The position numbers and the translations under genes are program-made. Shown here piece after piece: positions 57,401 to 64,000 of a DNA stretch of 64,000 nucleotides. The number at the start of each line of letters is the position of its first letter. Position 1 is the first letter of the stretch. Source of the DNA: Apricaphanius iberus (Eukaryota; Chordata; Actinopteri; Cyprinodontiformes; Aphaniidae); the NCBI GenBank assembly GCA_028564705.1, contig JAPXFQ010002662.1, forward strand, positions 682,001-746,000, given 5' to 3'. Under the pieces are notes generated by a model. That model searched no databases, was not told where the DNA came from, and saw only the letters and a list, made by a program, of their open reading frames with translations.

Positions 57401-59640
57401 GCCAGAGTTACTGGATACGTCCAATAATTTTTTTCCCAAAATCAACGCATGTACAAATCAAACTCTGGAACAAGTTCCCATTAATAACATTACCAAAACT
57501 TATTCTATATTACTCTACAAAAAGAAATGAGTGAACCATAGCTGTTTGAAAATATTGTTGGACACAAATTGAGTCCCAGGGGCAGTACAAGTAAACCAAG
57601 TTTGAGCCAAAAAAGAAAGATAGGCCTTATATTAATAAGATAAAACATAGCTATATATTTAGGAAACCAAGCAACTAAATGCAAAAGTTAAAATCAAGAA
57701 TATTACTCTGAGATAATTAACAAATCCTGAGGGAGTGATTGTACGTCTTAGCAACATGATCAGCATGGAATCTTTGTGACGAGTTAAAGGCCCAGCTTCT
57801 TCTGATAGGCGGATTGATTGGTAGATGTAAAGAAAAAACCCCAAAGAGGATGATAATTTTGTACAATAAAATTAAACACAAAAACTATTTCATAGAAGAA
57901 TCTCGATGAACTTAACTGACAAAAAGAAAAAAACAAACTGAAAATCTGACCAGGATTTATTCAGCACTCATTTTTTTAAAAAGAGGCAGTTTGAGTGGTA
58001 TTTGTAAAGAAATGGCTAGTATACTTTTAATGTGAAAAAACAAACAATTTCCCACAAAAACAATGATATCAACAATAATATGTTTTATTTTTGGCTATTC
58101 ATAAAAAAGTATAACATTTTTAAACTGGATTCAAGAATTTCATTCTGCAGTGCAGTTCAAACCCAATTGGCGGATATAAAACCGATGCAGTTAATACTCT
58201 GCAGCACGTTTTAAATAATTCCCCTAATTATAGTGACCTATGATTATAGCACTATGTCAGAACCTTCACACTGATGTTATAATGTGCCTATTATGAAAAC
58301 TAATTGTTATTTCAAGCCTCTAACTTCTTCCATTATTAGTCAGCTGAATGTAGTGTTCTGGTTGAATAAGTGTTATACAGGAATAGGAGGAATCTTGTAT
58401 TATTTTAGTTATATTTTTCATTTGTACTAATTTGTTTTTTATGTTTGAGTTGCAAATAAATCGCACATGAGACAAATACAGTTTTCTTGTTCTACTGTAA
58501 AAGGTCATCTCACACATTAGACATGCTTCCATTTACAGATCTAGATCCACTCAGGCCGCCCTGTTCTCTCATCTGAATATGTTGGTAGGGGAAAACAATG
58601 TTTGTGCTTTATCTTTACAGCGAGAACACTTCAGCGTGTTCTGAGTATTCATCTCTGTGTCCGTGCATCGAAGCCGAAGCAGAGCTTTAACCTTTTGGGA
58701 TGAGCAGCGATATTTTGCTGGATAGCGGATGTAACCGTTCTACTCTAAAGGTCTCCCCTCCTCTCAGCAGGCATAACGCATCATTTCAGGTTTTCCTTTC
58801 TGTGCTAATCACAGATATGACATCACTGTGGAGGTGGAGAACAGGGAGAATATTCCCATATTATTAGTTTTTTTTCTTTCCATGTATGCAAAGGTATGAC
58901 CTGTTAGTGGAAAATTAAGCCTCTATCCTTCCCTCCATCCTTTTAATTGGCTAAAATGAAAGCCTTTCATCAATACTACCTTAAAATGCTTTGCACCGCT
59001 ATTTCTCAATCTGCTTCTATTTTTTTCTGCTATCCCCCCCACTCAACACCACCCCCGACCTTATTTTTTTTCTATTCAATCAAATCACGGTCAGCCTGGA
59101 TCTCCACTGAGGCCACAATGCAGCCAATTCTTTGTGTTTCAACCCAAAGAAATTAGGATGGAGACTTCATGCACAGAGAGCCAGAAGTAGAGAGGTCTCA
59201 TTAGTCCACAGATCACAAAGAGGGAGATTATCAGGCTGCACACAACAGTTGGAGATTTAAATGACATTAAAGGACATTTAATGGAGCGCCTGTCATTCTG
59301 ATATGATACCTCTATCTGAGGGAAAAAAGACAAAATCCTGCAGGGCGCTTTTCACCTTTTAACTATTACTGTGCAGATATGTGATACCAACATCACAGAG
59401 ACAAATTACAACCACACAAAAGCCAACTGGAGGCATTATTTGAAAAGAAAATACATCTTGAGAGTATTTTGAAGCTTCTTCACTGTAAATGTTGTGCAAT
59501 ACAAGCAAAATATCATCTACCTCCTTCATTGTAGACATTTTCGTTGAGAAGTTTCCATTTATTTATTTATTCTTTTAAAAAATGTTAAGGATGAAGTTAA
59601 ATAGTAATTTAAACAGGACATTGGGGTAGAAGATGAAAAA
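57401..59640. other. AT-rich single-copy DNA; complex stretch at 58,550-58,850
   Basis: No gene seen. The region 58,550-58,850 and parts of 59,090-59,340 are less AT-rich and could hold regulatory sequence, which cannot be tested here. Confidence 0.35.
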
Positions 59641-60050
59641 CAAGTTTGCTTTTCTGTGCACTCATTATACAAATTCCCCTCACAAATCTCCAGCCGCACT
59701 CAGAGCCAGCACAGCTCTCCCCGCCATCCACCCGTAATTTCTAATGAATACATTTCTTCTCCGCGTGTGTCCTTACATGTTTTAGGCCACAATCATTTGT
59801 CATTTCAGGAGCCCCCTTTTTCCTCAAACATTTTGCTGTCGAAAAACGATCCATTACCCGAGCCGACTATCTCCTCTCCTGTGTGAAGTGTCTGTATGAA
59901 ACAGAGCAGCGGGGGATTCACGCACACAAAAACACCTCACAGCCAGCCGAAACACGCATGTCTTAAAGTGGAGAGCCACAGATTTAAAGGTGGCTGCTCT
60001 CTTGCCCCGTTTCTTTTCTGGGTTTTTTCTCCAAAATATTTTTTTTTTCA
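59641..60050. other. Candidate conserved non-coding element
   Basis: A complex, GC-balanced island in AT-rich surroundings, with no repeat signature. It has a TAAT-containing stretch (cgtaatttctaatgaata, about 59,732-59,750) of the kind homeodomain proteins bind. The overlapping short ORFs on both strands have no domain. This is an inference from composition only. Confidence 0.25.
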
Positions 60051-62635
60051 ATGTGATCAGGAAAGTGAAAATTTAGATTACATTAACTGATCCTTTGTTA
60101 GCTAAATGATATTAGTTATTGTAGCTTTATTTATTCAATTACATCACATTGGTGGTATGGATAGCTCTAAAGTTTGTTGAAAATTGGTATCAAAAGTGAA
60201 AGTATAAAACATCAGCATGAGCACATAAATAGAGAAATATAATAAAGTCACGGTATACAGGTTTTAGTTAGGAGGCTTTTGTTAAATCATGATATAACAT
60301 AAAATGCAATTTCACATTTCAGAACATCTGTGTAAATTGATATTTTTTTAAAATCCAAGTATTTGCAGAAAGTCTGGAAACCTATTTCATATAACTAATT
60401 TTGTAGGATCTTTAAAAATAATAATTAAATCACCTTTGAATTATTTAATTATTTTTTTCCTTTTTTTCTATTTGTGTTTGCATTTTGTTTGTTGTTGTTT
60501 TTTTCATGAGTTTGGTGGATATTCCAGCTGGGCTCATGGTCCATGAGCAGTATATCCCAACACAGCTAAACGAGAGAGCAGAGGAGAACAGAGCGGAGAG
60601 GAGAAGGGAAAATGACTCAAGCCTAGTGCAGTGATGCCATCTATTGGAGCTCTGGCTGCTACCATAACAGAGTTAAACTGAACTGAAGTACTTTTAAAAC
60701 CAGCCCTGCTTCAGATTCCTGTTCAATGGACTGGGGAACTGGTATTTTTTTAAAACATTTTTTTAAAGTAATGCGCTTTTTAATAATTTATACATTTCTT
60801 TCTTTTACTAAACGTGTAATGGTAATTAAAAACAATAGCAGGGATGTAAAATATTGGCTAAAAGAATGTTCACACAATGTTTCACAACAAATTTGCCACA
60901 AAAAAACTGCAATTTAAAATACCAAAGCAAAATTTGAAATTTTGATTGTTTTATAATATTTTATGCATTTATTATCTGACTTAAGCTTAGTTCAACCAAT
61001 TCAAAAAGCATGTACTGCAGAGAGCTGCTTCTTTGTGCTTCTCTCAGCCACAAGAAGACATAATACACCAAAGATTCCCCTCTACTCATCCATTCTGCTT
61101 AAGCTGTATGAATATAACAACAATCCTGGAAAAAGAGAGGTGTTAGTTGCAAAATCTTCACAAAATCTGTAAGGGAATTTAAAAATAATATTATTAAAAC
61201 GGTTTAATGCATCACATAATTTACGATACTGAGATTGAAAGATGGAAAAAGCAGTGTGCACAGATGGAGAAGGAATATAAAAGTGGTGCCATGTAGGTCT
61301 ATGGTTGTATCGGTTCACCTGTTAGATAATTTTGTTATCGTTCTGTGTGTTCTATTGTCCAATAATGTGGTTGAAGAGATTTATAAAGACGACTTATTAT
61401 TAAAATATGTTTAGGAATAAATAACAGAAACAGTTTGAATAATGATAACAATAATGACGATAATCCACCAAAATTATACAGTATAGAGTATACTTAGCAG
61501 GAACGAAAAAATAACCCAAATGTAAAAATTAAATGACTACATTTCATGATCTTTTGCCTTAAGAAGGTAAAGATAACCACAAAAAAATCCTAACAGTGGC
61601 TGTGCACGCTTTAACTTCGTCATTAGTGGTTCATCACTGAAAGAAAATGCAATAGGGGACAACATTGGCCCATGGAGATGTGGTTAGATTCAATTATTTA
61701 GACATATTAACTGTCTTTGTTTTCTTTCAGTTTTTTGCAGGAAGCTGCTGCTTAAATTCAAGTTCTTCTTCCATCATATTATGCAACTTTTTGGGAAAAA
61801 AGGTCCAAAAACCGCTTTCAATTTCAGTTTGAGTATTCTCTTCATTGACATTTGGCTATAAGACTTGGTGAGAGTGTGATACGTCCCTCTGTGTGTTTAA
61901 GATAATGAAACCGATCCTCTTGTTCTCTCGCTCTTCCTCTTTACATTTTTCCTCCACTGTGACCCATTCGTCTTCTAATTCCCTTCGGTTTCACTGCAGA
62001 GAGCACCGACAGCGCAGCCCCCACGATAAACACACAGGCACACACAATCCCACTACAGAACAAAAAGACTCCCATCAAGGAAGATGTAATATTTCAGACG
62101 AGTTAGTGATTCAAAAACAAGGACATGTAATGCAGATTTAGTAAAAAGTAATCATAAATAGGAAAAATATCCTCCAATATGCCAGAATCAGTTTTCAAGC
62201 TAGCGAATAGTGCTTCCTTTCTAAAGGATATGTTAAGCTGTGTATGTTCTTAGCATAAGCTGATTTAATTTCAAATAAAAAATCTGTTACCCTTAAAAGT
62301 ACGAAAACTGTGTCACTTCCTTTCTCGTTTTTAAAAGCCTTGATTATGCTATTTGACATTATATAAAAACAACAATTAGCTCATTTCCTGTTTAATAGAG
62401 TCTGAGATTTCGACTTTGTCAGTGTTGACAGTCAAAGGTTTCAAGGAATGAGCCAACAATCCATCAGAACGAGCCAACAATCCAGCAGGATGGATCATAA
62501 AGTTACAGTTCAGAGATTGTATGAATGAACATTATCAACAATAAACATAATGTGAAAAATTTTCACCTTACTTATTCTGATTTTCATTACCTTGGAAAGA
62601 CCACTACAGATATATCTGCTCCTTTATTAAAAGTC
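60051..62635. other. AT-rich single-copy DNA, nothing recognised
   Basis: No supported exon, RNA or transposon. Two imperfect copies of gagccaacaatccatcag/gagccaacaatccagcag lie at about 62,449-62,487. Confidence 0.4.

Positions 62636-62677
<42 letters not shown>
62636..62677. repeat. (AAT)n microsatellite
   Basis: About 14 uninterrupted units. Confidence 0.9.
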
Positions 62678-63044
62678 CGTTATGCAGGAAATCATGTCAA
62701 AAGGTATGCAGCAAGCCTCCTGTGTCTGTCTATTATTTATATATATATATAATTCTTGCTTTAAAGTTAATATTTTACTATGAATTATTTTTCTCAAAAA
62801 TCTTGGTACCAAGCAGACCGTTGTTTCTTAGCCTAACTTAAAGATGTTTTAGGAAAATAAACAAACAGTAGTTTATCAAACTTTCAGCTTTACCTATTGG
62901 ACATAGAAATTGATTATTATAAACCTACAAAAAATAGCAGTAAAGTATTGGTCCTGGTAGCTTTGGCAAATACTGAGAAACTGGATTTGGTACAAAATCA
63001 CATGACAGGTTACAATGGAGTCAAGCAATGACAAAAAAAGCAGG
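62678..63044. other. Spacer, nothing recognised
   Basis: Includes a short (TA)n run at about 62,738-62,750. Confidence 0.4.

Positions 63045-63075
<31 letters not shown>
63045..63075. repeat. (TAA)n microsatellite
   Basis: About ten units. A shorter related run lies at 63,186-63,206. Confidence 0.85.
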
Positions 63076-64000
63076 GCCACAAATAACCAAGAGTTTAAAT
63101 CTGATCACTTCTGCAGCAACAAAAGTATAAAATCACTCACATATGGATGTTGACTACTGTCATTTTTTTGTTATTTATAATCATAGTAATAATAATATTA
63201 ATAATAAAGTTAGCTCATAAACTAAATTGTGGCTTTGATTACTGACTTTATTTATGTCCCTCCCATTGTTTGAGTTTAAAAAACTTGTCCTGATTTCCAT
63301 TGTCTTGTTTTCAGCACCTTGGACAGAGTCTGTCTGTTTTAAACAGGTTTTGCCATTCATTTTCTGCTCAATGTTTAATAATGATATACAAATATGCTTA
63401 CGTTCATTCAGGAAATAATTTTAAACAGTATCTCACAGTTTCCCTGTGTCAGTGTGCACGGTTTTATAGAAAAAAATGATAGGCAGGTTTGGCGATAAAT
63501 TACGGCAATGAATATATGTTGGGTAATTTAATTACGTTTATTTGGTTTGTTTGTTTTTTTGTTCGACTTTGACATGTATTTATACATGATTCAGATGTTG
63601 CATTTTTCACAACCGGCAGAATTCTTTCAGGAGATTTTTGTTCTGATGTGTTTGACAGCCCCATCTACAAGACTTCCATAAACGACATGCTCGTCCTGTG
63701 TGGTTTTTCTTGTTGTTCAGGACATTTTAAGCTGACATTATGCCACATTTGTTGATGTCACATTTGAACCACATGGGATTTTTGATTTGTCTGCTTGTGT
63801 CTAAATGTCACTCTGCTGTTAATGTTTCTGTAAGCAGTTCCTTAAAATTTCACACCGTTTTTTTTCCTTCTTCTTTTTTTTTGCGTAAATTGGATTCATC
63901 TTGGCTGTCACTGATGGAGAAATTAAAGGTTTGGACAACACATCTATTCATGTATCTGTTCCAGTCAGCAGCAATCATGGCAATTTTTGTGTATTTCTGT
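63076..64000. other. Single-copy DNA, nothing recognised
   Basis: No gene seen. The 63,580-63,800 stretch is more complex than its flanks. Confidence 0.35.

Overview
This window looks like intergenic or long-intron DNA from a teleost fish. I find no host protein-coding exon that I can name and no tRNA or rRNA gene. The teleost assignment rests on the repeats: L2-clade LINEs ending in short AT-rich repeats, a Rex1-like LINE with a pentanucleotide tail, an L1/Tx1-like LINE with a very long G-rich 3' UTR, a tRNA-derived SINE with a GGAT-type tail, several Tc1/mariner families, and many small inverted-repeat (MITE) elements. That mixture is typical of fish genomes. The species cannot be read from the sequence.

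Layout. 1-5.8 kb: decayed Tc1 transposon, a chimera of L2 and L1 3'-UTR sequence, a reverse-strand Rex1-like LINE and a SINE. 5.8-16 kb: mostly single-copy AT-rich DNA with an L2 tail, a hAT-type MITE with an 8-bp target duplication, and a Tc1 end. 16.1-20.2 kb: a young reverse-strand L1-like insertion, with a 16-bp target-site duplication, nested inside an older copy of the same family. Beside it is a Penelope-type inverted-repeat unit carrying hammerhead-ribozyme-like cores. 20-27 kb: scattered SINE, Tc1 and hAT-like pieces, plus one short unidentified ORF with a signal-peptide-like start. 27.2-31.5 kb: a second, longer reverse-strand L1-like copy that keeps the C-terminal part of ORF2. 31.5-39.7 kb: mostly unique DNA, a SINE, and a deleted Tc1 element sitting in a (TA)n tract.

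39.7-44.6 kb: a nearly complete L2-clade LINE. ORF1 is an open SGNH-esterase protein. ORF2 (endonuclease plus reverse transcriptase) is in one frame throughout, with only two nonsense codons. 46.5-48.9 kb: two decayed LINEs lying tail to tail. 50.6-57.4 kb: a run of MITE-like elements. One of them has terminal inverted repeats around a canonical histone-mRNA 3' stem-loop. 57.4-64 kb: AT-rich single-copy DNA with microsatellites and stretches that could be conserved non-coding elements.

How the parts relate. The autonomous-type elements (L2, L1-like, Rex1-like) supply the enzymes that would have moved themselves and the SINEs. All copies here are truncated or interrupted except the L2 ORF1. 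The two sequence-level oddities most worth following are the hammerhead-like inverted pair (18.9-19.4 kb) and the histone stem-loop inside a TIR-bounded segment (53.2-54.2 kb).
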